NCBI RefSeq assembly: GCF_900129745.1
Contig: NZ_FQWS01000001.1
Span: 1,054,001 to 1,118,000 of the forward strand
DNA: 64,000 bases
DNA from: Winogradskyella jejuensis
GTDB lineage: Bacteria; Bacteroidota; Bacteroidia; Flavobacteriales; Flavobacteriaceae
Reading direction: 5' to 3'
Of this stretch, positions 50,344 through 60,022 are shown piece by piece. Positions within the stretch are counted from its first letter, which is position 1. Each line of letters opens with the position of its first letter. Under the pieces are notes generated by a model. The model ran no database searches. It saw only the letters and a program-made list of their open reading frames with translations, and was not told the DNA's origin. A program made the position numbers and the translations under genes.

Positions 50344-51978
50344 TTAGTTTAAAATCTTATTGTATTTAGACGAATCAGATAGGATATCTAAAGCTTTTTT
50401 TATCTCAGTATTATTAGCTTTGTAATAGTCATACAATCCTTCAGAATAGAAATAACGTTTAATAATTTCGTCTCTTAATAAAAGCGATAATTTTTCTTTA
50501 TCCTTGTTAATTGCTGAGGTTTTATAATTTTTTAAAGCACCTAATAGTTGCTTATATTCTGAAGATATACTTGCTTCTAATTCTTCATTTTCTGCTACTT
50601 CAAGTGCCTTATCTAAAGCTTTTTCGGTTTTTGTTTCAAAATTAAAATTATTAGAATTCAAATAAGATTTAAAAGCCTGAAAATCGCTGTCCGAAAACTT
50701 AAACCCTTCCAAATCGGATATTTTATTCTTGTAATAATAATCTGTAGCAAAGTCAAAAATTAAATTTTCTGCTTCAATAGCTTTAGTAATAGGTGTTTGT
50801 TTAGACTGAGCGATTTCAATATCTGGTTGTACGCCTCCACCATCAAAAACAGAACGCCCTTTTTTGGTTTTAAAAGCTTTGTAATCTTTCTTTTTGGTTC
50901 TCGTGGCATTTCCTTTTTCGTCTCTATTCCAATAATCCAAAGCTTGGATACAACGACCAGATGGCGTGTAGTAACGTGATATAGTAATCTTCATCTGTGT
51001 ACCGTAAGTCAGCGGTTTAGGACGCTGTACAAGACCTTTACCAAAACTACGTGCGCCAATAACCACAGCACGGTCTAAATCTTGTAATGCACCAGAAACT
51101 ATCTCACTAGCAGAAGCAGACTTACCATCTATTAAAACTACAACAGGAATCTCTAAGTCAATAGGGTCGCGCTTGGTATAATAGGTTTTGTTGTACTTTT
51201 TTACTTTAGATTTAGTCGTGACCACTAATTGGTCTTTAGGAACAAAAATGTTGACGATATTAACCGCTTCGTTAAGTAAACCCCCTGGATTTCCTCGTAA
51301 GTCTAAAACGATATTTTTTGCGCCAAGATTTTTTAGAGAATTAAGTGCTTTAATCGTTTGTGAAGATGCTTTTTTATTGAATTTTCGTAAAACAATATAA
51401 CCGGTATCCTCATTAATCATGGAGTAGTGTGGTACCGCTTTTATTTCTAGCGACTCGCGCGTTACCTTAACGGTATTAACTTTTCCTTGACGCTTGTAGG
51501 TTAAAGACACTTCTGAGCCCGCTGCACCCTGAAGCAAATTACCGGCATCATCTTTAAAGTCTGTGATATCTACATTGTCAATTTTTATAATCTCATCACC
51601 AGCTTTTAAACCAGCTTTGTCTGCGGCATAATCTTTATAAGGTTCTACAATGACTAACTTATCTTTTAACGTTCTAACATTAGCTCCAATACCTGTATAG
51701 TCTCCAGCATTATTTATTCTTGCCGATTGCACATCTTGTTCGTTATAAAATCTTGTGTAAGGATCTAATTCCTCTAACATACTTTTAATGGCAGTATCCA
51801 TCAAGTCTCCAGGATTAGTATCGTCTACATAGTTCATGTTTAGTTCTTTAAACATAGTTGTAAAGATTTCAATCTGCTTTGCAATTTCAAAGAAGTTTGA
51901 ATTGAAAGCCGTAGTTGTTAAAAACACAACGACAATAGTTGTAGGAATAATTATTTTTTTATTTAGAAATCGTTTCAT
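50344..51978 (-). CDS. C-terminal processing peptidase (S41, CtpA-like)
   Basis: The 544-residue protein has an N-terminal membrane/signal segment (residues 8-26), a PDZ domain around 90-175 with ADKAGLKAGDEIIKIDN, and an S41 catalytic domain. The catalytic serine is S289 in DGKSASASE and the lysine is K314 in ARSFGKGLVQ, 25 residues later as in other CtpA enzymes. It cleaves periplasmic substrates near their C-terminus. The C-terminal 100 residues are helical and lysine-rich. Its first 20 bp overlap the end of rnpA. Confidence 0.92.
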   Translation of the reverse strand: MKRFLNKKIIIPTTIVVVFLTTTAFNSNFFEIAKQIEIFTTMFKELNMNYVDDTNPGDLMDTAIKSMLEELDPYTRFYNEQDVQSARINNAGDYTGIGANVRTLKDKLVIVEPYKDYAADKAGLKAGDEIIKIDNVDITDFKDDAGNLLQGAAGSEVSLTYKRQGKVNTVKVTRESLEIKAVPHYSMINEDTGYIVLRKFNKKASSQTIKALNSLKNLGAKNIVLDLRGNPGGLLNEAVNIVNIFVPKDQLVVTTKSKVKKYNKTYYTKRDPIDLEIPVVVLIDGKSASASEIVSGALQDLDRAVVIGARSFGKGLVQRPKPLTYGTQMKITISRYYTPSGRCIQALDYWNRDEKGNATRTKKKDYKAFKTKKGRSVFDGGGVQPDIEIAQSKQTPITKAIEAENLIFDFATDYYYKNKISDLEGFKFSDSDFQAFKSYLNSNNFNFETKTEKALDKALEVAENEELEASISSEYKQLLGALKNYKTSAINKDKEKLSLLLRDEIIKRYFYSEGLYDYYKANNTEIKKALDILSDSSKYNKILN

Positions 51979-52351
51979 CTTTAGAGGTCTGTTTTAAAAA
52001 TTTTTCAAACAACAGTTTCATCTTCGAATCCATAGACTCAAAAGTGATTTTATCTTTACTAATGTACAAAATCATAAAAGTGTATGATGTTGAACTTTTG
52101 TTAAAGTATTTAGGCTTATTCAGCCGGTACGCTTCACGCATTAGGCGTTTAATAGCGTTGCGATCAACGGCGTTTTTATGCTGCCGTTTACTCACAGAAA
52201 CTCCTGTTTTAAGAATAGAGCCATCTTCAAAATTGTTTTCAAGATAGACTAAGCGAAGCGGAAAAACAGTAACAGCCTTTCCTTCAGAAAATAGCTCTTC
52301 TATCAGTTTTTTGCTTTTTAACTTGTCTTTTTTGGAGTAACCAAATTTCAT
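51959..52351 (-). CDS. rnpA: Ribonuclease P protein component
   Basis: RnpA is the protein subunit of RNase P, which removes tRNA 5' leaders. The 130-residue protein has the characteristic basic motif RNAIKRLMREAYRLNKP (RNR signature) and SVSKRQHKNAVDRN just before it. An N-terminal KKDKLKSKKLIEELF leads into a short strand. The rpmH gene is not adjacent, as usual in this phylum. The overlap of its last 20 bp with the peptidase start suggests the two are co-translated. Confidence 0.93.
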   Translation of the reverse strand: MKFGYSKKDKLKSKKLIEELFSEGKAVTVFPLRLVYLENNFEDGSILKTGVSVSKRQHKNAVDRNAIKRLMREAYRLNKPKYFNKSSTSYTFMILYISKDKITFESMDSKMKLLFEKFLKQTSKDETISK

Positions 52352-52491
52352 ATACGTCTCTTACTAATTACAAATGTAGACATATCCACTGCATAGACAA
52401 ACCTTAGAGAGCTCGGCATGATAAAAATCATGAAAATCGCCAGTTTTAAAACTTAACTTACAATATTCTAATCAATTCTGTAACAGTTATT

Positions 52492-54342
52492 ATGGGACAA
52501 TTAAGCGTAAAACAACTAGAAACCCCAAAGCAGAAAGCCCAATACACCCATTACCTTATTAAGGATTTAGAGGTGTTAGATTTAATGTTAGAAAAAAACC
52601 TTATTGAAAAACAACCCATACGAATAGGGGCAGAGCAAGAACTTTGTATTACAACTGAAGATTTCTTTCCTAACAACAATAGTATAGAAATGCTGGAAAC
52701 TATTGATGATAGTCATTTTACAACCGAAATAGGAAAGTATAACCTAGAGATTAATTCAGATCCATTAGAGTTGAAAAACGATTGTTTTTCAGAATTACAC
52801 CTTCAACTAAAAACCTTACTACAAAAAGCGAAAACAGCAGGAGACCAACATAAAACCAAAGTCTTATTAACAGGTATATTACCTACATTACGGCAAAAAC
52901 ACATATCAGAAAAATATATGACTCCGATGCCAAGATATCATGTGTTAAATAAGTCCTTAATAGACTCCAGGAGTCAACATTTTAATATTCACATCAAAGG
53001 TGCTGATGAGTTGAGCCTTTACCATAATAGTGTAATGTTGGAGGCTTGTAACACTAGTTTTCAAACACACTTACAAATTAATCCAGATGAGTTTGTAGAA
53101 AAATACAATTGGGCTCAAGCCATTTCTGCGCCCGTACTAGCCGTATCTGCTAATTCTCCAATATTATTTGGTAGAGAGCTTTGGGCAGAGACGAGAATAG
53201 CTGTATTTACCCAAAGCATTGATACGCGAACAAACGGAATGGTTTTTAACGAAAAACAATCGCGTGTAAGTTTTGGAGATCAATGGGAAACAGGGAAGGT
53301 TACAGATATTTTTAGAGATCATATATCAAGATTTAGAAGTTTGCTAGCTCTAGATAGTTATGAGGATAGTTTAGAGATGCTTAAAAACGGAGAAATTCCA
53401 AAGTTAAGAGCTCTGCAGCTGCATAATGGTACAGTTTATAAATGGAACCGAGTTTGTTACGGTGTTGGTGGAGGAAAACCCCATTTAAGAATAGAATGTA
53501 GATATATACCAAGCGGACCAAGTCTTAAAGACGAAATTGCCAATATGATGTTTTGGGTAGGGCTTATGCAGGTTCAAACCGACGCATATAAGGACATCTC
53601 TAAAAAAATGGAGTTCAAAGCTGTTAAAAATAACTTTTTTAAAGCGGCTAGATATGGTATGGAAGTTAAATTTATGTGGATGGGTAAACTTATATCTGCT
53701 CTCGACTTAATTCTTGAAGAACTTTTACCAATGGCTAAAAAAGGTCTAGAAAAAGCGAATATTAACTCAAAAGATATTGATACTTATTTAGGCGTAATAG
53801 AAAACCGCGTTAAAGAAAAAAACGGTGCTCAATGGATGGTAAAAAGCTTTAGAAATTTACAATTAACCAAATCAAGATTTGAAGCTAGACAAGCGCTTAC
53901 AGCATTTATGCACGAAAACCAGCTCTCAGGAAAATCAGTTAGCCAATGGCCAATATTAAATGACTTTGAACTTGATACTATTAAGCTTAAACCTATTGTA
54001 AAACATAGAATGCAAACCAAACTTTTTATCGTTCACGAAAGTGATAGCTTAGAGCTGGTAACTCATATCATGAAATGGAAAAAAATACACCACCTTCCTG
54101 TAGTCAATAAAACTAAAGAATTAACAGGCTTAATTACTTGGACAGATTTAATACAGCTAGGAAATACCGACTTAAAACAAACGGTTAAAGACGTAATGAA
54201 AACAGAGTTGTATACCATAAGTCAAGAAAAATCACTTAAAAAGGCAAAGCAAATAATGAGCGACGCTAAGATTAATTGTTTACCGGTAGTACACAAGAAA
54301 AAATTACTAGGCATTATCACTACTAATGACTTAAAAAGCTAA
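52492..54342 (+). CDS. GCS2-type glutamate-cysteine-ligase-like protein fused to two CBS domains
   Basis: The 616-residue protein has an N-terminal glutamate-cysteine ligase family 2 (GCS2, glutamine-synthetase-like fold) domain, about residues 40-480. Its RIGAEQELCI at 45-54 holds the metal and ATP-site glutamates and EIGKYNLEINSDPLEL is the matching second motif. GVGGGKPHLRIECRYIPSGP follows, rich in substrate-binding residues. Two CBS domains fill 501-567 and 568-616. CBS pairs often bind adenosine nucleotides and regulate the attached enzyme. The amidoligation substrate is unknown. It sits 3 bp upstream of the succinylglutamate-desuccinylase-like gene. Confidence 0.82.
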   Translation: MGQLSVKQLETPKQKAQYTHYLIKDLEVLDLMLEKNLIEKQPIRIGAEQELCITTEDFFPNNNSIEMLETIDDSHFTTEIGKYNLEINSDPLELKNDCFSELHLQLKTLLQKAKTAGDQHKTKVLLTGILPTLRQKHISEKYMTPMPRYHVLNKSLIDSRSQHFNIHIKGADELSLYHNSVMLEACNTSFQTHLQINPDEFVEKYNWAQAISAPVLAVSANSPILFGRELWAETRIAVFTQSIDTRTNGMVFNEKQSRVSFGDQWETGKVTDIFRDHISRFRSLLALDSYEDSLEMLKNGEIPKLRALQLHNGTVYKWNRVCYGVGGGKPHLRIECRYIPSGPSLKDEIANMMFWVGLMQVQTDAYKDISKKMEFKAVKNNFFKAARYGMEVKFMWMGKLISALDLILEELLPMAKKGLEKANINSKDIDTYLGVIENRVKEKNGAQWMVKSFRNLQLTKSRFEARQALTAFMHENQLSGKSVSQWPILNDFELDTIKLKPIVKHRMQTKLFIVHESDSLELVTHIMKWKKIHHLPVVNKTKELTGLITWTDLIQLGNTDLKQTVKDVMKTELYTISQEKSLKKAKQIMSDAKINCLPVVHKKKLLGIITTNDLKS

Positions 54343-54345
54343 TTA

Positions 54346-55527
54346 ATGATTGAATTGAAAGAAGTTTCCACAATAGAAAAACGCATAATTCATCATGTAA
54401 AAGGAAAACAGAAAGGAGCCACTATTGTTTTTTTTGCAGGTATTCATGGCAACGAACAAGCAGGTGTTGAGGCTTTAAAAAACATTTTACCAAAACTTAA
54501 TAAAGAGGATATTAGTGGCCAGATTTATGGTGTTTATGGGAACACAAAAGCCATCCAGCAAAACAAAAGATATCTTACTGAAGATTTAAACAGAATGTGG
54601 ACTTCTAAACAACTTGAAGCCCTTAAAACAAAAACAGATTTAACCAACGAAGAATGTGAGCAAAAGTCTATTTATAATTTTATTTCACAGCTTTTAACTG
54701 ATGCAAAAGAACCAATTTATTTTATAGATTTTCACACCACATCAAGTAAAACTTTACCATTTATAACGATTAATGATGCTTTAATTAACAGGAAGTTTTC
54801 TAAAGCTTTTCCCGTGCCAATTGTTTTGGGTATAGAAGAGTATCTTGACGGGCCTCTTTTGAGTTATTTAAACAAAAAAGGATATGTGTCATTAGGTTTT
54901 GAGTCAGGGCAACACACAGACCAACAGGCTGTAAAAAATTGCGAATCGTTTATTTATTTAGCTTGTCATATTTCAGAAATTTTGAAAAATAGCAGCACTA
55001 CTGTTATGGAGCATTTTTACAAATTAAAAAAAGCATCTGATAGTAAAACTGATATATATGAGGTGATTTATAAGTACCATATTCAAGAGCAAGAAATCTT
55101 TAAGATGAAGGCGGATTTTAAAAGTTTTCAATCTATTAAAAAAGGAGTGCTTTTAGCCACATCTAATAACAAACCAATTTATGCACCTTCCTCAAATGAA
55201 CTCTTTATGCCACTTTATCAAGAAAGTGGTAACGATGGTTTTTTTATTATAAAACGCATACCACATTTTTTCCTTAAACTATCCTCTATTTTAAGGCACT
55301 TAAGAGCAGATAGCCTTTTAACTTTATTACCTGGTATAAAATGGCACAACAAATCGCAAGGCGTATTGAGAGCTAATCTAAAGGTAACGCGTTTTATGGC
55401 TAAATCTATTTTTCATCTGTTTGGTTACAGAAACAAACAAGAAGACGAAACGCATTTGTTGCTTTATAATAGAGAGCGCGTCTCAAAGAGAGACATGTAT
55501 AAAGATTTACCTTGGTACAAATCATAA
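54346..55527 (+). CDS. Succinylglutamate desuccinylase/aspartoacylase family protein
   Basis: The 393-residue protein has the zinc carboxypeptidase-like AstE/AspA core. H34 and E37 (GIHGNEQAG) and H130 (IDFHTTSS) are zinc ligands, RYLTEDLNR at 75-83 holds the substrate-binding arginines and E184 (FESGQHTD) is the catalytic glutamate. Such enzymes hydrolyse the amide bond of an N-acyl amino acid or peptide. A C-terminal portion of some 170 residues beyond the core is unlike the short AstE tail. Together with the GCS2-CBS gene it forms a two-gene unit with a putative ligase and hydrolase. Confidence 0.85.
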   Translation: MIELKEVSTIEKRIIHHVKGKQKGATIVFFAGIHGNEQAGVEALKNILPKLNKEDISGQIYGVYGNTKAIQQNKRYLTEDLNRMWTSKQLEALKTKTDLTNEECEQKSIYNFISQLLTDAKEPIYFIDFHTTSSKTLPFITINDALINRKFSKAFPVPIVLGIEEYLDGPLLSYLNKKGYVSLGFESGQHTDQQAVKNCESFIYLACHISEILKNSSTTVMEHFYKLKKASDSKTDIYEVIYKYHIQEQEIFKMKADFKSFQSIKKGVLLATSNNKPIYAPSSNELFMPLYQESGNDGFFIIKRIPHFFLKLSSILRHLRADSLLTLLPGIKWHNKSQGVLRANLKVTRFMAKSIFHLFGYRNKQEDETHLLLYNRERVSKRDMYKDLPWYKS

Positions 55528-55554
55528 AAAAGGCACCTATATGGCGCCTTTTAA
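55526..55554 (+). terminator. Intrinsic terminator between convergent genes
   Basis: AAAAGGC pairs with GCCTTTT with a single mismatch and two further GC pairs around a TATAT loop, followed by TTTT. It overlaps the last base pairs of the desuccinylase-like gene and precedes the convergent M1 peptidase gene. Confidence 0.7.
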
Positions 55555-55574
55555 ATTATATAAATAATATAAAT

Positions 55575-57383
55575 TTACAGATTAGCAACATTGTTTGCTC
55601 TATCAACATCAGCCATCATTTGTGATGGGTCAATTTCAATTGATTTTACGTTTTTAGACGTTTTTAAATTATATGTTGGATATGCCCAAGCCCAATCATT
55701 AGCAATAGTAGCTTTAGTTGGTTTTTCTCCACGCATCATTTGTAAAGGAATATAGAAATCTTCTTTAGAACCATCAGTATAGGTAACACTAATATCTAAA
55801 GGCATTGGCATTTGACCAATACGCTCCAAAGTAATGGTTGAACCGTTAATTGATTTTACACCATAATCGATAGTATTTGTTGTTTGTGCAAAATCGATGA
55901 GGTACCAGTCTAATTCAAAATCGGTAACCTTTTCTGCTGTTCTAACAATATCCATTGGTTTAGGGTGTTTAAAAGCAAAATCATTGAAGTATTTTTTCAA
56001 TGTTTTTTTAAGATTATCCTCACCAATAACATATCCTAATTGAGCAATAAACACAGCACCTTTACTGTATGCGGCAGCACCATATACGCCATTGTAAGTG
56101 TAACGGTCAGCGTGTGTTGTTAGCGGTTGCTCTCTTCCTGAGTTAGCTAAGGCTAAATATCCACGATAAGACCCAGATGTAGGGTTAGCTCTTGGTTCAT
56201 CACGTAATTCATTCATAGCCAAAGCCGAAATATAACTTGTGAAACCTTCATCCATCCACTCATGCTTAGCTTCGTTGGTGGCTAGCAAAAACTGAAACCA
56301 TGTATGTGCCAACTCGTGAGCGGTAACCCCTAGCAAACTACCATAACTTCGTTTTCCCGTGATTAAGGTAGACATGGCATATTCCATTCCGCCATCACCT
56401 CCTTGAATTACAGAATATTGCTCATAAGGATATTTACCAACATTTTCTGAGAAAAAACGCATCAATTTAGCAGTGTCTGGTTGTAAATCTTTCCAATACT
56501 TTAGATTTTCGGCAGGCAAGTCTTTTTTATAATAAAAGTTTAAAGTAGGGCCATTAGGCATTTTATAAACATCATGAATATAGTCTGGGTCTGCTGCCCA
56601 AGTAAAGTCATGAACATTTGGAGCTTTAAAACGCATTGTTTTCTTATTGCCACTAAAAGAAGGTTCTCCTTGTAAATAACCCGTACCTCCAACAACATAA
56701 TCTTTATCTATGGTTAAGTTAACTTCAAAATCACCCCAAACACCATGAAATTCGCGACCGATATATGGGTCTGCATGCCAACCCTCGTCATCATATTCTG
56801 CTAATTTTGGATACCATTGCGTCATTGACAGCGCAACACCTTCAGCATTGTTTCTACCAGAACGACGAATCTGCACAGGCACCTGAGCATCAAAATTCAT
56901 TTTAAAGGTTACTTCTTCTCCTGGTTGAATAGGTTTCGCCAATTCTACTTCTAAAACAGTACCCACAGTTTCATAGTTTAAAGCCGTTCCGTTTTGTGAT
57001 AAATTATTCACTTTTACATAGCCAATTTCGTTTGGCTTTAGCTTACTAATTCTATCACCAACACGTCTGTCTGGGTCGGCAATCGTACGCGAACGCACAT
57101 CCATTTCGCTTCCTGGTTGAAAGGCGTTGAAATACAAATGGTAATAAACCCTATTTAATACATCTGGCGAATTATTAGTGTATACCAAAGTCTGGTCACC
57201 TTTGTATTGATACGTATTTACATCCATATCAATGTTCATTTTGTAATCGACATGTTGTTGCCAGTAACCACTAGAAGCAGTAGTGGTTACAGCTTGAGGC
57301 GTGTTGTTTTGAATGGCTTGTTTTGAACTATCACAAGAAGCCAAAACACAGGCAATTGCTAAAATTGAAACTATTTTTTTCAT
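55575..57383 (-). CDS. M1 family aminopeptidase lipoprotein
   Basis: The 602-residue protein is a lipoprotein (LASC, C17) with an M1 gluzincin core. The zinc motif HELAH at 356-360 is followed by the third ligand E379 (WMDEG), and GGMEYAM at 331-337 is the exopeptidase motif in place of GAMEN. The N-terminal part has the beta-sandwich of M1 enzymes. It removes N-terminal residues from peptides at the cell surface or in the periplasm. It lies 7 bp downstream of the S8 peptidase gene, so the two are co-transcribed. Confidence 0.92.
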   Translation of the reverse strand: MKKIVSILAIACVLASCDSSKQAIQNNTPQAVTTTASSGYWQQHVDYKMNIDMDVNTYQYKGDQTLVYTNNSPDVLNRVYYHLYFNAFQPGSEMDVRSRTIADPDRRVGDRISKLKPNEIGYVKVNNLSQNGTALNYETVGTVLEVELAKPIQPGEEVTFKMNFDAQVPVQIRRSGRNNAEGVALSMTQWYPKLAEYDDEGWHADPYIGREFHGVWGDFEVNLTIDKDYVVGGTGYLQGEPSFSGNKKTMRFKAPNVHDFTWAADPDYIHDVYKMPNGPTLNFYYKKDLPAENLKYWKDLQPDTAKLMRFFSENVGKYPYEQYSVIQGGDGGMEYAMSTLITGKRSYGSLLGVTAHELAHTWFQFLLATNEAKHEWMDEGFTSYISALAMNELRDEPRANPTSGSYRGYLALANSGREQPLTTHADRYTYNGVYGAAAYSKGAVFIAQLGYVIGEDNLKKTLKKYFNDFAFKHPKPMDIVRTAEKVTDFELDWYLIDFAQTTNTIDYGVKSINGSTITLERIGQMPMPLDISVTYTDGSKEDFYIPLQMMRGEKPTKATIANDWAWAYPTYNLKTSKNVKSIEIDPSQMMADVDRANNVANL

Positions 57384-57390
57384 AAATAAA

Positions 57391-58995
57391 CTATAATTTT
57401 GAAGCCATAATTAAGGCGTTAAAGGCATTAGCTATACGCCCACTTTTTGATAATTCAGAAAAAGGTCTCACATCTGAAGCTTCACCTCCGACAATAACTT
57501 TTGTAGTTAACTGCAATCCACTATCGAGAATAACGTTCTTAACTTGAGCAGCGGATAATTTTGGGTAGTAAGAACGAATTAAAGCTGCGAGCCCAGCTAC
57601 AGCAGGAGCCGCCATAGATGTACCTCCTTTTGTATCGTATTCGTTTTCTGGAGTTGTTGAATATACTTGTGCTCCAGGCGCAAAAATATCTACATTTTGG
57701 TCGCCATAGTTTGAAAAACTAGCAACCATACCGCTACCATATTTAGGAGCTAGAGCCCCAACAGAAATATAGTTATCTGAAACTTCTTTTCCGCTAATAT
57801 TATCGGCAGGGAAATTAGGCTCTACATCAATATCCTTACTATCATTACCTGCAGCATGCACAATAAGCACATCTTTAGACGCTGCGTATTTAATGGCATC
57901 TCTTACCCAATCACTATGAGGAGAGAATGATTTACCAAAACTTCCGTTTATAATCGTAGCGCCGTTATCTACAGCGTAACGAATCGCTTTTGCAACATCT
58001 TTATCGTACTCATCACCGTTTGGTACAGCTCTGATTGACATAATTTCTACATTGCTGGCAACACCATTTGCGCCTTTTCCGTTGTTACGCTCAGCAGCAA
58101 TAATACCTGCAACATGCGTACCGTGACTTTCTGACTTTTTAACGGGCTTCACATTACCATCACCATATCCCGGCTTATCGTTAAAGTCATTAGGGTTGTC
58201 ACCCGTTGTTCTTCCGCTAAAATCTTTTTTAAGGTTGTAATTCACTCTATCATTAATTGACTCTAAAGCATCAGCTAATTCCTTTTTAGCATCGCTCATA
58301 GACTCAATACCATTAGAGTATATGAATTTTGCAAATTGTACAGCGCCTTGAACAGAAGCATCGGTAGATGTAATACCATTTACATCTTTTTGAGTGTAAT
58401 CTTCTTTTCCTAAATGCTTTGATAAAATTTCATCATTTGAAATAACTTGCTGATAGATTTGGTCGTATTGCGTTTTTCTGCCCAACCATTTATTGTATTC
58501 TTCTTCGTGAAGTTTTACAGCTTCGTCATACCTAGGCGCGCTTTTGTCTCCAGAAGCAATTAAACGCACATATTCAAGTTGCTCATTGTAGGCTTTACCC
58601 AAGAAATTCCATCCGTGAATATCATCTACATAACCATTTTTATCATCATCTTTTCCGTTGTTAGGAATTTCATCTTCATTGGTCCAAATAACGCCGTCTA
58701 AGTCTTCGTGGTCAATATCAATACCAGAATCTATAACAGCAACAATTACTTTCTTTCCCTTCTTTCCTTTTATAATCTCAGCATAAGCGCGGTCAACCCC
58801 CATACCAGGAATGGTGTCTTTTTCTAAATCGAGATGGCCCCAATTTTCTTTTTCAGCTTTTGTTAATTCAGAAACTTTTATAGGCGAAGTGTCTATGTTT
58901 TCAATTGGTGTAGAAATAAGTGGAGAACCTCCACAGCTCATTAATACCAATGCGGCAAATGCATAAATTAATCTGAAATTTCTATTCTTTTTCAT
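57391..58995 (-). CDS. S8 family subtilisin-like serine peptidase lipoprotein
   Basis: The 534-residue protein is a lipoprotein (LMSC, C21). The catalytic triad is D89 (AVIDSGIDIDHEDL), H291 (ESHGTHVAG) and S460 (GGTSMAAPA). The distance from Asp to His is about 200 residues, far more than in subtilisin. The insert (about 95-285) is charged and helical, with DKNGYVDDIHGWN at its start. It should degrade peptides at the surface or in the periplasm. It heads a unit with the M1 peptidase. Confidence 0.93.
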   Translation of the reverse strand: MKKNRNFRLIYAFAALVLMSCGGSPLISTPIENIDTSPIKVSELTKAEKENWGHLDLEKDTIPGMGVDRAYAEIIKGKKGKKVIVAVIDSGIDIDHEDLDGVIWTNEDEIPNNGKDDDKNGYVDDIHGWNFLGKAYNEQLEYVRLIASGDKSAPRYDEAVKLHEEEYNKWLGRKTQYDQIYQQVISNDEILSKHLGKEDYTQKDVNGITSTDASVQGAVQFAKFIYSNGIESMSDAKKELADALESINDRVNYNLKKDFSGRTTGDNPNDFNDKPGYGDGNVKPVKKSESHGTHVAGIIAAERNNGKGANGVASNVEIMSIRAVPNGDEYDKDVAKAIRYAVDNGATIINGSFGKSFSPHSDWVRDAIKYAASKDVLIVHAAGNDSKDIDVEPNFPADNISGKEVSDNYISVGALAPKYGSGMVASFSNYGDQNVDIFAPGAQVYSTTPENEYDTKGGTSMAAPAVAGLAALIRSYYPKLSAAQVKNVILDSGLQLTTKVIVGGEASDVRPFSELSKSGRIANAFNALIMASKL

Positions 58996-59014
58996 GTATT
59001 AATAAATTTTAGTC

Positions 59015-59878
59015 TTAGTTGTTAAAAATGTCTTTACACGTATATACCTCATTTAGCCTTACGCCTTTTTCGGTATGTTTTACAGTTATTATAGGGTTAT
59101 GCGCATCATGCTCTAAAAATAAGTAATAATTATGGTCTGCAGCTAAATTTAAAAATGCTTCTTTTTCGTCAAGCGTGAGCAACGGCCTTGTATCGTATCC
59201 CATAACAAAAGGAATAGGTAAATGGCCAGCGGTTGGCAGCAAATCTGCCATAAAACAAATGATTTTTCCTTTGTAATCAATCATTGGAATCATTTGCTTA
59301 TCGGTATGTCCATTGGCAAAGAAAATATCAAAACCTAATTCAGAATTTTTCAAAATTTTATCCTCAGGAAGCTCAGTAAACTTTAATTGTCCACTCTCTT
59401 GCATTGGGATTATATTTTCTTTTAAAAATGAAGCCTTTTCTCTTCGGTTGGGCTCTGTTGCCCAGCTCCAATGGTCTTCATTACTCCAAAAATGTGCATT
59501 TTTAAACGCAGGTTCAAGCAGCGTTCGATTTTTATTGTATTGAATACTTCCTCCACAATGATCAAAATGAAGATGCGTCATAAACACATCAGTGATATCA
59601 TCACGATGAAAACCGTATTTAGCCAATGACTTTTCAATGGTGTCGTCTCCCCATAAATGATAATACCCATAAAACTTTTCACTTTGTTTATCTCCCATTC
59701 CTGTATCAATAAGGATAAGACGACTATTGTCTTCAATTAATAAACAACGTGCAGCAATATCAATCATATTGTTGCTATCAGCGGGATTTGTTCGTTGCCA
59801 TAAAGGTTTTGGCACAACACCAAACATAGCGCCACCGTCTAGCTTAAAATTTCCTGCCTCTATTGGGTATAAATTCAT
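59015..59878 (-). CDS. MBL-fold metallo-hydrolase
   Basis: The 287-residue protein has the metallo-beta-lactamase fold with the zinc motif THLHFDH (H102, H104, D106, H107) and ILIDTGMG just before it. A further GHTD motif near 195 and EHDAHNP near the C-terminus complete the site. No signal peptide is seen, so it is cytoplasmic. Family members include lactonases, glyoxalase II and hydrolases of many substrates, so the substrate is undetermined. It lies 19 bp upstream of the S8 peptidase gene and may share its transcript. Confidence 0.88.
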   Translation of the reverse strand: MNLYPIEAGNFKLDGGAMFGVVPKPLWQRTNPADSNNMIDIAARCLLIEDNSRLILIDTGMGDKQSEKFYGYYHLWGDDTIEKSLAKYGFHRDDITDVFMTHLHFDHCGGSIQYNKNRTLLEPAFKNAHFWSNEDHWSWATEPNRREKASFLKENIIPMQESGQLKFTELPEDKILKNSELGFDIFFANGHTDKQMIPMIDYKGKIICFMADLLPTAGHLPIPFVMGYDTRPLLTLDEKEAFLNLAADHNYYLFLEHDAHNPIITVKHTEKGVRLNEVYTCKDIFNN

Positions 59879-60022
59879 AGAAAACGAAAATAAGAAATAT
59901 GCCCGAAATACTTACTATGCTTAAGATTTTATTACCAATTCGCAAGAAGGTTACCGTTCTATTATTTACTGTATTTTTTAGTGTATATTTATAATTTTAT
60001 GATTTAACCACATCAAAAGACT

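Noticed and set aside
52401..52423. GAGCTCGGCATGA near rnpA as another copy of the dispersed repeat
   Set aside because: The match to the repeat form is too short and has too many mismatches to separate from chance.
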